64,000 bases of DNA from Zantedeschia hybrid cultivar (GCA_030544215.1 JARZZO010000014.1:12310234-12374233); one strand, 5' to 3'; counted from the stretch's first letter, positions 1 through 11,685 are shown. Numbers and translations are program-made. Notes: generated by a model from the sequence alone, not told the origin.

Positions 1-2150
1 TACTAAAAAGAGACCTATGTACGTTTGATTTTTAAATATTAATGTAAATGAAATTTTCATATCCCATTACATGTAGATGTGTTCCATTTATTGTTTAAAT
101 TGTCTTTAAAATCAATATGAGGGGACCACGCCGAATATGGTAAATTTATAAATTAATATATGTGAAAAAGAGTCACGGGGAGACCATATATTTTGTTTAT
201 GTGTCAATTAATACAAATATACAAATAAGGGGTCAAGCCAAATAAAATATAAAGTTGTATAATAAATTTTCTAATATGTAATATACATAGACAAAATTTA
301 ATGTTATTAGCTGAAGTATCTCAATTATTTTCATAAATTTATGTAATGGGAAATAGACAAATTTTAGATGTTTTAATTAATGACATGAAATAATATCTCA
401 CCAAATGTATGAAGTGTTCGATTTTTTATTGAATATATGTGCGTTTAAAATTAATATGAAAGAAACAAGCTAAATATGATACATTTGATAATTTTACAAA
501 TATGTTCTATTTATAGAAATTTTTTATGAAAAATTAATATAAATATACAAATAACGCCATTTATTGTTTAAATTATCTTTAAAATCAATGTGAGGGGACC
601 ACGCCGAATATGGTAAATTTATAAATTAATATGTGTGAAAAAATGAGTCACGTCAAATATGTTTTGTTTATGTGTCAATTAATACAAATATACAAATAAG
701 GGGTCAAGCCAAATAAAATATAAAGTTGTATAATAAATTTTATAATATGTAATATACATAGATAAAATTTAATGTTATTAGTTGTATCTCAATTAGTTTC
801 ATAAATTTGTGTAATGGGAAATAGACAAATTTTAGATGTTTTAATTAATGACATGGAATAATATCTCACCAAATGTAAGTGTTCGATTTTTTATTGAATA
901 TATGTGCGTTTAAAATTAATATGAAAGAAACAAGCTAAATATGATACATTTGATAATTTTACAAATATATTCTATTTGTAGAAAATTTTTTATGAAAAAT
1001 TCATATAAATATACAAATAACGGTACATGTCGCCTATGTCTATATTTGTACAACAAATTTTTAAAATTAATAAAATTACATAAACAATGTAGTATTCTAA
1101 AATTTTTAAACTAATAAAATTACATAAACTAATATGCAATTGAAGTACCTCAAATTTTTCTAAGTCCCATTATGACATGCCAAACGGAGAATAAGTTTGC
1201 CCTTCTATTCTTGGAATAAGGAGGGCATTACTGTCTTTTTTAGTCACTTATTCCCGTTACTATCCTCATGCGTACCAAACGAAGAATAAACTTACTTTTT
1301 GCTCTTAATCCAGTTTGTACCAAACGCACGCAAGATTAAGAATATGGATAATTTGTTCTAGGATGACTTAAGCTTATTCTGTTGGAATGTTATCCCGATA
1401 CCAAACGGGACCTAAGAGATTGTCTGTGCCAAGCCCGTGTATGTAAACGTAGTTGACTGGTTGATCTCCCGTCGGTGTTGACTTTAGAGAAGGAGATTTT
1501 CTGAACTTTAATTTTGATGAATTTTTCAGCCTATTCTAACAAAGTTTTGATTATTTAGTCAAAAAAAGGTAAGGAAAATGGAATTTTTAATTTTTATCGT
1601 TGAGAAAGATTGAAATTTTATTAAATATAAGTTTAATGGAGCCAAGACTGAATATATAAGATGCATAACGTTTCTTTTTCAAAATCTGACAATTTAGAGG
1701 GACTGAAAATTTAAACACTCAAAAATGTGAGAAGAGATGTAGAATGACTAACATGTCCTCAGATCATGCTTACCAAAATTAAGGCCTAAAAGGAACTCAT
1801 TCCTTGACCTAGGTCCTTTTTGATACCTAGGTTACTGATCGCAAATTGTTATTTATGACATGACTACTTATACCAAAACAAGTGACTCTTTTTTGATAAC
1901 CTTGTTGGTATTCTACTTAAAATAAAAACTAAAATAAGTAAAATTAACATAAATTCCACCATTTTATCACATTTCTTATTCTAGTTTATTCTGGAATACC
2001 TTAACAATAGTTTAAACAAACCAAAGCAAATACGTTGAAAGACCACAAATAAATCATCATATTTTAGCCTTGTTTGCTTATCAAAGGAGACCTAGACCTG
2101 AAGTATGACTTCACATGAAGAAAAAGGACATTCCTTTAAAAAGATCCTCA
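1..2150. other. AT-rich intergenic DNA with a tandem duplication and a MITE-like stretch
   Basis: No convincing coding sequence. The first kilobase is two diverged copies of a unit of about 470 bp (separate entry). Positions 1190-1412 look like a short transposon relic: the motif CAAACG followed by GAATAA recurs three times and ends in CCAAACGGGACC, but I could not fix its ends. The remainder is A/T-rich and without recognisable signals. Confidence 0.6.
84..1020. repeat. Imperfect tandem duplication, unit about 470 bp
   Basis: The block starting TTTAAATTGTCTTTAAAATC near 94 returns near 566. The landmark GAGGGGACCACGCCGAATAT is at about 119 and 592 (offset 473), and AAATATACAAATAACG-type sequence is at 541 and 1007 (offset 466). 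The small change in offset reflects a few indels. Both copies are AT-rich and carry no long reading frame. Confidence 0.85.
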
Positions 2151-2154
2151 TCCT

Positions 2155-2420
2155 TGTTGCCATCATTGCCAAGTCTTATCCTATTTACTTGGGATCGACA
2201 ATATGAATTTCGTCCCTATACTTTCGTCTATTTAATGTTATATGTGTAGTTAAACCTAGGAAGTCCAAGTTCTTCCTTATTATATCTAACCATCTTATAT
2301 TAGGTCTCCACGCAGTTTATTTATCACCCTCCACTTGAATTTGATTACATATTGTAATAAGCTATAAACATGAATGACTGTACATATAACTAGACCATTT
2401 AGGCCTATTTTTCATAAGTT
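2155..2420. repeat. Dispersed retroposon-like repeat, copy 1
   Basis: This stretch shares order and wording with 37725-37990. Both have a TTATNC...TTGGG...TGAAT segment followed about 150-180 bp later by CCTCCACTTGAATTTGATTACA. The identical CCACTTGAATTTGATTACA core in two distant places shows a dispersed repeat. The arrangement resembles 3' parts of plant SINE/RTE-LINE retroposons, but I cannot name the family. Confidence 0.5.
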
Positions 2421-2829
2421 TATTGCTAAGTTGAGTAAAACCTATGTCTCTGCACATGAATCCTAGCTTAAATTGTTTCATTTTGACTTGTTTTGCCAAT
2501 TGCATTATACATTGTCACTAGAAGATATTTATTGCTATTTTTTATTATGCTTTGGATTAGGATGGTTGGGATATCTTCCACAACTGAATAACTTGAATGC
2601 ATTCACTACGTATCTCAAAATTATGTAAAAAAAAAAAAGAATCCACTCTGTTTTTAATATTTTGTACATTAATTTCTCAAAACAAACTCACGCCGTAACA
2701 CATTTGGCGAAAAACGAACTTTCATCTACTCTTTTTTGTTTTCAAGAAAATGTCTTTACTTTGGCTGAAATGAGTTATATCTTTTACATGATGACAACAA
2801 AATATGAAACCCTTCTTGTGGAGTTGGTT

Positions 2830-3450
2830 GTAGTTTTTTTTTGTGGCTGTATTCATTGAGCTTTTTGGCAAAGGTACTCCTCAGTTCCCTGCAAATCCAA
2901 GCCATCACCATAAGCACTTTGTTGTTAATTACCATCCTATTTTAGAGTTTCTCATGCCTTCCTCAGCAGTGCCCATTTTCCAGAAGGATGTGGAGGCATC
3001 CCAATCAATCCAAACATTAGCCACTTCAAATGTGGTCAACAAAAGTCAAAGTCAACCGCACTAGTTCTGAAGCAATCAGTCTATTGCAAGACCTTCTAAT
3101 GCTGGTGAGACTTTTGATGGTGTGCAAAAAAGAAAGTGCATGTTTTCAACGCCCCCACCCTGAACTGAAAGGGTTGTCAATTCCATGAAGCAACCCTAAC
3201 TTTTGTTTAGATGTTAGCCTTCCTCTGTTGGAGAAGAGGCAGGCACAAGGAAGGTACATAAACTGGAACCCTTCCACAGAGTCAAACATTAAAGAGAGGA
3301 ACTATACAACACATCAAGATCAAAACAAAGTTTTCTCTTTTTCTTTTCTTTTCAATTCTATGGGGATTATCCTGTCTGTGGTTTGTCTGTATGAAGGTCA
3401 AACCTTCAAAAGGTCGAGCCACATGGATGTCCGAAGATGAACAATGTAAT
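2830..3450 (+). pseudogene. Possible degenerate coding relic, unidentified
   Basis: Several short open stretches follow one another in different frames (for example 2843-3064 and 3228-3440), with less A/T bias than the flanks. They contain protein-like patches but no start-to-stop gene and no family motif I recognise. It may be a decayed gene or transposon fragment, or chance. Weak call. Confidence 0.2.
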
Positions 3451-5094
3451 TAGTCCCTTATGAACATGGTCAACTTCAGTGAACTGCTTCTTTTGTTTAA
3501 CTGCTACTCGGATTTGCCTACCCATCCATTTGAGTACTGTTATAGTAGGTACATACCTTATGCCTGTAGTGTTGCTTCTCTCATCTCTACCATGCTATAG
3601 AAGTAGAATTTTGAGATTCAGAGGAGAAACACAGAGCTTTTTTTTTTTTTTGGAATTGGCGATTAATTTCAACATCGGCATAAAAAATATATAATATATT
3701 TTACAAATATTCTTTTGATGCAATGCGTGTAACCATGAATGTGATGCCTCTTTGCTTACAGCTTGATTAACCGTTCATTAAATGCAAAAATAATCGAACT
3801 TTACTAGGAACTATATCTACTAGGCTAAAGGCATATTGTTTAGCAAATTCTTTAATTAGAAGTCATCTTTGGTTTTCACTTTAGATATGAAAAATTAGAG
3901 TGAGAATGATTATAATATTTTTTTTAGATTAAGATAAAAATATAATTGTTTGGAAAAGTTTGACTTATGAAGTTTCAGAGGGTCGAAGATCAAAAAACCC
4001 TTTTGAAATTTCTAACTCGAAAACAAAAAAGTAATAAAATTTATATAAATTACTTTAAGGACCTAATGACATTCCTCGAATTTCTCACAACCCAAAAGTG
4101 CTTTCAATTCTGAGCTACATTGGATATATGGCCTACTTCTCTTTGTGCAGCTAAACATAAGTGTTGTTAAGAGGTATCCCACATGGGTAGGTGATTGGCA
4201 TTTTGACTTGTACACATTGACCCGAATTATAAGAGAATTTACAGTAAAAAAAAGAAGATATATATGAACCAGTACAGTCCCTGAAAATCATGTATATATC
4301 CTTGTAGAAAAAATATATATATGTAATAGTAAATTTATGATTATTCTCCAACGATGGTAAGAAGGGCTCGATATGCAGAAAAAGCAGACTTGCAAAGTTA
4401 ATTAAATAAAGTTATGTAAGAGTAATATTTACCGCAATGCCACGGAGATTGCAACAAGATGGCTACACAAGATACAATTTTTTATCTAGAAGAAATTCAG
4501 GTATCAAGTGAGCTTGATATCAATAATGTCCAATCTAAGCTTTGCTATTTCCTCTGTTCAAGAGGCTCGCTGGAGCCCGTCTTCTCTTCCATCTTATATT
4601 AGCTCTGCTGTTTCTGTAGATGCTGGTGTTATCTCCTCTTTGAATGAATGATCATCCACTCTTTTCCTTGTCCAAAAAAAATCGCAAGAGTTCGCAATCT
4701 TGCCACGTATGCATTCATGCTGTACCAAAGTGTTGTTCTTGTGACAAAATGCTTGCTAAACTTTGTTGTGTTGATCTCTTCGTTTCTGACCTCCTGTTTA
4801 CTTTTCATCGTAAACTTAGCGGAGTCAGTAGGTAAAATTGAGGCCACTAACACCACATGCTCAGTGGGTTCGCAATTACTGGCACCACATTAGAGCTGTG
4901 GACCCAGAAACCAGATCCGTACAGTCTGGCCTAATCCAATCGATTATAGGAAATGGAGTAGGGATGCTCTACGTGTCATTGTCCTCATTAATCTCTAGAC
5001 CTTTAAAATGGAAATACTTGAAAAAAAAACAAGTCACAAACTCTCACGATTTAAAGTTTTCTCTTGTCCTTGTCCTTGTAAAAAACAAACTGAT
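3451..5094. other. Intergenic DNA, nothing firm recognised
   Basis: A/T-rich with short open frames in all directions (longest 95 aa at 4838-5125) that lack conserved motifs. A T13 tract lies near 3640 and AT-rich microsatellite-like sequence near 4250-4325. Confidence 0.5.
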
Positions 5095-5102
5095 ATTAGT
5101 AA

Positions 5103-5474
5103 GAGAAATACTTGGTGCACACTAGGTGTTAGCGGACACTTCTGATGTGCATCAAGTTTTTTTGTTTTTTATTTTTTAAAAATTATGTTTTCAGGTCAGA
5201 GTCGAGTTGATCTATACGTCCGTACAAGGTAAATCTTATTTTGACATACATAAAAAATTTAAAAATTCAAAAACCAATCAAAAGAATAAGAATATCAAAA
5301 TAATATTTTAATTTTAATTTTTCTAGCCGTCGAATCAGGGTGTGCTTTATATGGACGCGTAGGTTAGTTTGGCCTCGGCCTAAAAACATAAATTTTAAAA
5401 ATAAAAAATAAAACAATTTGGTGCACACGCTGAATTGTGCACTTAGTTCAGTTGTGCACCAAGTATTATTTCTT
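5103..5474. mobile_element. MITE family B, copy 1
   Basis: Terminal inverted repeats read AATACTTGGTGCAC at 5107-5120 and its exact reverse complement at 5454-5467, extending imperfectly outward. Flanks carry a likely 8-bp target duplication with one mismatch, ATTAGTAA (5095-5102) and ATCAGTAA (5475-5482). The inside is non-coding and holds the family's internal motif around GTCGAGTTGATCTATACG. An 8-bp duplication suggests a hAT-type mobiliser, or Mutator if counted as 9 bp. Confidence 0.7.
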
Positions 5475-6274
5475 ATCAGTAAATGCATGGGTGATCCTCT
5501 TCTTAAAAGGTACTGAAATGATTTCATTAGTATAAGTTTACCAACTTGACCTCCTGTATGAAGGGTCATGGAGATCTAATCATAGTTAAACATGAGTTTA
5601 AGTTTAACATACAATGAAAAAGTCACTAATCAGTTATCTCCTATTTAAATTTCGAGCTTTACTTACAATGTCAGCAATTGGTACCATATCAGTTGTCAGT
5701 GCATCCAAAATAAAAAGAATAATTTTTTAGGTTACCTCATTATACTTGATATGTCTATATAATCCGATCTCTGATCGGAAGATTAAAAAAATTAAAAAAT
5801 TAAAAACTATTATTAAGCTAAACCCATTAAGGTCTGTTTTACTGTTCATTAGGACTCAATTTTTGACTTTTTAGAATCATTTCAAGTATTTCTATCAGTT
5901 TCAATATTAGCTCAAAAAATGTTCCATGAATATTTTTTAAATAATTTTTAATTGAAAGGGTTTATTACTAAATTATATTAAGTTTGCAGGGACTAATATC
6001 AAAGTATACAAGATATGTGTGTTTATTTCAAATTCACTATATTTATAGAGATTCGTAACGGAAAAATCCTAATATATAATATTTTATAACATTTATGGTA
6101 TCTCGTGTCAAAATTAAACAGGAGTACCCAAGTCCCAGTCTACAATATCAACTAAAAAATCAAGGCCGTCAGCTAATCCGATCCATGGTGTTTTCATGCT
6201 TCGACCTGTGATGGGATGGGACATGGAAATTTAAAAGTTAGTGTTTGGATGAGGTGTTGTCTAATATTTTCTGG

Positions 6275-6540
6275 GTATTACTTGCTGCACCCCCAGGATG
6301 CTTGCTGGCTGCAGCAGAAGTAATTTTATTTATTTATTTTAATTAATAAGATTTAAAAAATAAAAAATCGAACTTAGAACAATGATTTCTTATTTTTCAT
6401 TACATTCAATTTTTATTTTTCAACTTTTTTAAATTATCCGATCGAGGATTGATTTATATGAACACGTAGAACATGATAAGATCCACCGTAAAAAAGAATT
6501 AACCACCAGATGTTGCTGTACGGGTGCAGCAAATGTTACT
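6275..6540. mobile_element. MITE family B, copy 2
   Basis: Left end GTATTACTTGCTGCACCC and right end GGGTGCAGCAAATGTTACT form a diverged inverted pair related to copy 1. The interior carries the family motif ATCCGATCGAGGATTGATTT near 6436. No clear target duplication, so this is an older copy. Confidence 0.5.
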
Positions 6541-6867
6541 CATACTCTTATTACATTGTATCTGCGGTGCCTTTAGGACTAACTTTGACAATTTAACTCC
6601 ACCAGAGGAGGCAGACAAGGCTTTAGAGTTTAGAAGAAATTTTTGTTACCTTGAACGAAATGATTTGCACTTCATAGAAGAAAAGAACAAACTTAATGTT
6701 TGCTTGTTCCTCTTTTTTATTATTTTTTTGGGCTTCGAAAGCTCCCTTGTGCATAATTTCTCGATCTGGGATAGAGGAAGGTACTTACTACTTAGGTGTC
6801 TGCCACAAGCTAGTTTCATTTCCCAGGAAGTGTAACCAGTGCTATATAGATGGACATTACAGACAGT

Positions 6868-7160
6868 GTTTAGCAAAACTTCTACTTGAAAGTTATTTTT
6901 AACTTCCACTTTTTACATAGAATGAGTTGAGGGAAAAAAGTTATAACTAATTTTGATTTGTTATAAAAGTTAACTCTTTCATAACAATTTCACTTTTTCT
7001 CTAATCTTAAAAACTCCCTCCTTATAACTTTTAGTTGAAAATCAAAACATAAGAAAAATATCACATAAATAACTTCCAAAATCCAATAACTTCTATAAAA
7101 AATAAATAAATAGAAATGTAAAAGTGTTTCAAAGTGGAAGCTACGCCAAACACAGCCTAC
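6868..7160. mobile_element. Tourist-like MITE family A, copy 1
   Basis: About 290 bp, closely related to copies at 20266-20534, 56980-57276 and 62951-63240 (reversed). It opens with CAGTGTTTAGCAAAACTTCT and closes with GCCAAACACAGCCT. Shared interior landmarks are TAGAATGAGTTGAGG, AACTAATTTTGATTTGTTA and TTTTTCTCTAATCTT. The termini match the GGNNNTGTTTGG pattern of Tourist (PIF/Harbinger) MITEs. Confidence 0.65.
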
Positions 7161-7429
7161 ATCATGTCATGCTTAATTTTGGCCCCCTTAACTAATTTTG
7201 CCTTGGACCGATGAAAATGACTTTGGCACTGTCGACCTTGGGAGCACCCACCCCCCTGATCCAGCAACCCAAAACCAGTGGTGGAATGGGATAGTGATGT
7301 AACACTGCAGCATCATTCAACCGAATAATATCTTTGCATAGATACTTTGATGGTATCAATGTTATGGGTAACAAAACCGATTGGATTTGTACTAACACGC
7401 GACATTGTAAAAATTAATCGCATAATTTT

Positions 7430-8346
7430 TGATGTAGCCGAAGCTATCACGACCGGATTCCGAGGCTGGAATCCGAAGAAGTGGATCCAAAGCCGGTTCG
7501 GATTGGTGTTATTGAGGCCCGACGGGGATCCGGAAGGCGGAGGAAGCAGAGGCGAAGTCGAAGGTCCGAATGCCGAGACTGGCTCGGTCGGCGGCTGGCT
7601 TGCCCCGGGAAGTTGTGGCCGAAGCTTCTTCGGCCGTTGAGGGGATGGCGCGATGCCGAGTCTCCTCGACGGCGGGGCAGCCGGCGAACGGCGTCGAGAC
7701 CAGAGAGAGGAGTCCGAGGTCGGTGGCCGAGACCGACTCGGGAAGGTCGGCGATGATTCGAACCGAACTCCTGCAGGAGGGAAAGAAGAAGAAACCGGTC
7801 AGCAGGAGTCCCGGGTTCTGGCCCTTAGGAACCCCCCTCCGACGGTCAAGTTAGCTTCTGAAGATGATTCGATTCAGAAGGCAAAAAGTAGCTTTTATGC
7901 TAGTTGGACCGTAGTCCTTAAGGGTCTCGGAGGCAAAGAATTGCATACCTTTGGCAATAAATAGCGGTGTATTTATAGCAGAGGATAGAGGATGGTTAAC
8001 GGTGGTAGCCGATATAGGACTAAACGCGGGCTTACTGGTAAACCGCCATAGTACCTGGTCCGCCACCGGAGTGGGCCGGACTCGGCTATCGGGCCGAAGG
8101 GGGTTGGGCCGCTGATGGGCCGAAGCCTGCTGGGCCTTGGGCTGCCGTGCTGTTCCCGGGCCGTAGGCTGGTGGGCCCCTGACGGGCTGAAGCCTGTTGG
8201 GCCGGAAGTGACGGTGCCGCTTATGGGCCGAGGGGCTATTGGGCCGCTAATGGGCCGAAGGCTCCCTGAGGGCCTTGCGCTGCTGCTGCTGGGCTGAACG
8301 GAGTTTGGGCTTGTTCTTATGGGCCGAATCGGATTCTGCCTCATCA
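7430..8346 (-). repeat. 3' LTR of the Tat element
   Basis: 917 bp, nearly identical to 19023-19938. On the coding (minus) strand it runs from TGATGAGGCAGAATCC to CTACATCA. It contains the TATA-like sequence TATAAATA (minus strand, 7977-7970). The G/C-rich segment 8080-8300 is full of short repeats of GGGCCGAA and GGGCCG. Confidence 0.95.
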
Positions 8347-8360
8347 CATAGCCCCCCACT
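8347..8360 (-). other. Polypurine tract next to the 3' LTR
   Basis: On the minus strand the 14 bases read AGTGGGGGGCTATG and abut the 3' LTR start. This is the expected site and composition for priming plus-strand DNA synthesis in an LTR retrotransposon. Confidence 0.8.
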
Positions 8361-8599
8361 CTTGTCTTCCTCAGTTCTGAGATGGCGAGAGTATAGCCCG
8401 AAGCTAACAGGAGAATATCATAGCAGGTGTCTTACCCGAAGCTCTGTTCTTTTTCTGTGAGAAGAGGGTGCCTTCGATTGGCCGAGGGTCATGCGGTTGC
8501 TTCGACTTCGTTCGGAGTGGCGACGAAGGCTAATGGGTCTGAAGGCGAAGGGCCGAGCCCTCCGACTCGTGTCAGGCTTCATTAAATGGACAGGATGGG

Positions 8600-8964
8600 C
8601 GTCGCTTCGCGAAGAAGCACGGGACACGCGTCGCGCATCCGCCCGCTCTGTAAAAAGCACAGAAAGATCCTGACCGCTCGCGGGTCGCGGATCGCCTTGG
8701 CTCTCTGTCCGAGGCTCCACTCGGATTGCCGCCGCTTCCTTCTTCGGCACGCGGATCGGGACACGTGGCGGGCATCCGGGTGATCAGCCGAAGGGTCGGA
8801 GCGCCCTCAGCCGTTGATCGCTCTGTTTCAATTCCCGGAGCCTGCCCGTCATTATTGCCGAAGGACGGTGCACGTGGCGGGCATCCGAGAGGAGCGATGG
8901 GACGAAGGGGACGATCTCAGCCGTTGGCTTCGGCGGGAAGCGTTTCGGATGGGGCTTATAAATA
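8600..8964 (+). promoter_or_regulatory. Putative promoter of the antisense gene: G-box/ABRE repeats and TATA box
   Basis: CACGTGGCGGGCATCCG occurs at 8762-8778 and again at 8871-8887, each holding a G-box (CACGTG) and an ABRE core (ACGTGGC). A third diverged version (ACACGCGTCGCGCATCCG) sits near 8623. The companion motif CTCAGCCGTTG also repeats (near 8806 and 8926), so the region looks like an imperfect duplication of about 110-120 bp. A canonical TATAAATA lies at 8957-8964, about 270 bp before the antisense gene's ATG. Its orientation is opposite to the LTR promoter. Confidence 0.6.
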
Positions 8965-9230
8965 CAAGCCCTCAGCAGGGCACTGTTCTTCTTCCTGCTG
9001 TTGTTCTCGTGTTTCCCCTGCGATCACCCGAGCTCTCCCCCTTCTCCGGCGAAAGGCTAGCTCTCTGAAGGCTTCGCCCGAGCTCGCCGGCCACCGTGGG
9101 AGGATCTCCATTCCTCAGAGCGCATCGCGGGTGGAGCTGGGTGGCCTGAGAAGCTGCGCTCGGTTCAGAAGAGATTTCCTCCCCCTTCCTGAAAGTAAGC
9201 TTTGACCTTCTTCTTCTCCTTCGCGGCCTT

Positions 9231-11685
9231 ATGGTCCGGAGTCTGTCCAGTGAGATTACTCCTTCGGACGAGGAGTATACTCCTTCCCACTCTCCGAAAT
9301 CTTCTCTGTCAGATCCCCTCACCTTAGATTCCCTCGCTTCTGCGATGTCTGAAGAACCTGAGATCTCTGGAACTGAGGGGTCCGAGGCTTCCGGGGCCGA
9401 GGCTTCCGGGGCCGAGGCTACCGAGGAGGTCCGGGACCCAGGCCGGGCTTCCACCTCGGGTCGCCGTCGTCCCGGCATTGCTTCGGAAGCGTCCTGCGCC
9501 CTTTCGGACGTAGAGGTGAGGAACCTTGTTTCTTACTTCCAGCTTCCTTCCTGGACGACCCCCCACCGACTTGACTCCGCTACCAGGGCCAACACTCCCC
9601 GCCCGGGTTCTTTCTCTATTTACGTTGATAGCTTCGAGGCGGGCTTCCGGCTTCCTCTTCCCACCTTCGTCATCAACCTTCTCAGCTTCTACGGGCTGGC
9701 ACCGTCTCAGTTTTTTCCCAACTCCTGGCGCACCGTATACGGATTTTTGAGCGTTTTCGCCCGTATACGGATCACTCCTTTCCTCAACGTCTTTCGCTAC
9801 CTCTTCAAAATTCAAAGGCAGGGAAAGTCCGAGTGGTACTGCTTCGTCCCTCGGGTCGGCCGAAGCATATTCTCCGGGAAGCCCTCGTCCATCCACGGCT
9901 GGAAGAGGAAGTTCATCTTCATTTCTCTACCGGAGAACGAGCGGGGCGTGTGGCCCTTTCCCACTAAATGGGCGCCGCTGGCCGCAGGCCTCTCGGACCC
10001 TCCTGCTCTGACCTCCGTTCAGAGCACCCTCGTGGGTCATATTCAAATCATGGCCCCGTACGATATCTGGGGGCTCCTCAGCGCGTCAGAGCGACTGGTG
10101 AACGCCGGGGTATGGCCGGACCCACGGTCTGATCCGGAGCGAGCCTTCCCCTATCTTCCTCCTGGGAAGACTCCGCGGGGCCGCGGAGGAAGGGCTGCCG
10201 CTCCTCCGGCTGAGGAGGCTGATGAAGTTTCGGCCGAGGGTAAGTCGGCTTCAATTTTGTACTTAGTTTCTGTTTTGTTTCTAACATGTTCTTCTCGCTT
10301 ACAGCAATGAATGAGCTCGACGCCCTCCTTGCCCGGATATCCGAACAACGTGGCCCGGGCCGGGCACCGGCCTCGCAGGCGGCAGGCGGGTCCAGCCGAG
10401 GCGCCGGGGCTCCGAGGACCCGAGGCGGAGTTCCAAGGACCGCGGCCTCCACCGAGGGTCGGGCTGCTGCCGCTGCTCTCAAGAGGGAGCGGAAGACCAA
10501 GTTCGCCGCCCGAAGGGGCGGCCGACCTTCGAAGCGCCCTCGGGGGGAAGAGGCCGAAGAGGCGGAGCCGGCTCCGCTGATCGGGAGGGGTGCTGCGGCC
10601 CGAAGGGCCGCAAGGCTGGCGTCTCCCGAGGCGCCGAGGGGCGACTCCCCTCCGGACGTACCGGCAGGGGCCGAAGACGAAGGCACCGGGTCGCAGGGGC
10701 CCCGGGTGCAACGCGAATGGTGGCACCCCGAACCGGGGGTTTACAAGGACGAGAGTATGGAGGACTCGCAGACGTGCCTCCGTCTGCTCCGCAGTCTTAC
10801 TCTCCCTTCGGCTTTTGAAGAGCTGAAGGACCATTCAGTCACCGACCTGGCGGCGATGAGCGCTCGGTTGGCGGTCCAGGTAAGAAGCTTGAATGTGTTT
10901 CAACTTAGCTATCCTTAGCTATCCCTTGATTTTTTCTGATTCTCGTCTGCTTTCGGTTCGCAGGCTGCGGTGACGGGTAGCGTCCTGATGCACCATCAGG
11001 AGCTGCTCCGACTTAAGCTCCTGGAGGCCGAGAGGGAGCCGGCCGGTTCGAGTGAGGGTACTTCAGTGGTGCCCCAAATCGAGCCTTTAGTCGACGGGCT
11101 TGTAACCGCGAGCGCCCGGACCCGGGCGCAGCTGGAGGAGAGGGCAGCAGAGGCCCGTGCTTCCGCCGAGGCCAAGATGAAGGCCGAGGGTGAGCTCGCT
11201 GTGGCTCAGTCTGAGATCCGGGCCCTCAAGGCCAGATCCAGGATAAGGACTCTAGGCGGGCTTCGGAGAAGCGCCGCCACGCCGAGGAGGTATCGGCACT
11301 GAAGCAGGAGTTGGAGGAGGTGGCGGACTCGGCCGTAGCCGATTACAAGGCCGGCCCGGACTACGCTGAAGAGATCCTCCAAGCTCAGCTGCTAGCGTCT
11401 TCTTCGGTCTTCGACCTGGGGCTGGCTGTCGCCCAGAGGGCCTACCCGAGTGTCGATTTGACCGGGGTAGCCCTACCGATGGGCGAGGAGGCCAGGGAGC
11501 TCTTATCCTGGTGGCAGGAGCTCAGGGCCGAGAGGGCTTCGTCTCCAGCTCCGGATGGCGAAGCCATGATCGCCGAGGAGGCCCCCGCCGAGGATGCCGC
11601 TCCTGAAGCGGTGCAGATTGTTGACTCTCCCTCTCCTGGTCGAGATGCAGTTGAAGCGGAAGAGGAAGGGGTTGTCGAGGGCTGA
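9231..11685 (+). CDS. Antisense extra gene of the Tat element (gypsy-type transposon domain protein), three exons, frameshifted 3' part
   Basis: Runs opposite to gag-pol. My model joins 9231-10239, 10305-10879 and 10964-11685. Introns are 10240-10304 (GTAAGT...ACAG) and 10880-10963 (GTAAGA...GCAG), and both splices keep the frame, which strongly supports a real spliced gene. Exon 1 has an acidic Ser/Glu-rich start, then a conserved region (about residues 115-290) of the 'putative gypsy type transposon' type (PF04195-like). Recognisable pieces include LLSFYGLAPSQFFPNSW and FLNVFRYLF. Exon 2 is basic and Arg/Ala/Gly-rich. Exon 3 is an Ala/Glu-rich probable coiled coil. A single-base frame shift near 11228-11235 stops the frame at 11302, while the next frame continues the same coiled-coil character to a stop at 11683-11685. 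The role of such extra ORFs is unknown. Confidence 0.75.
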
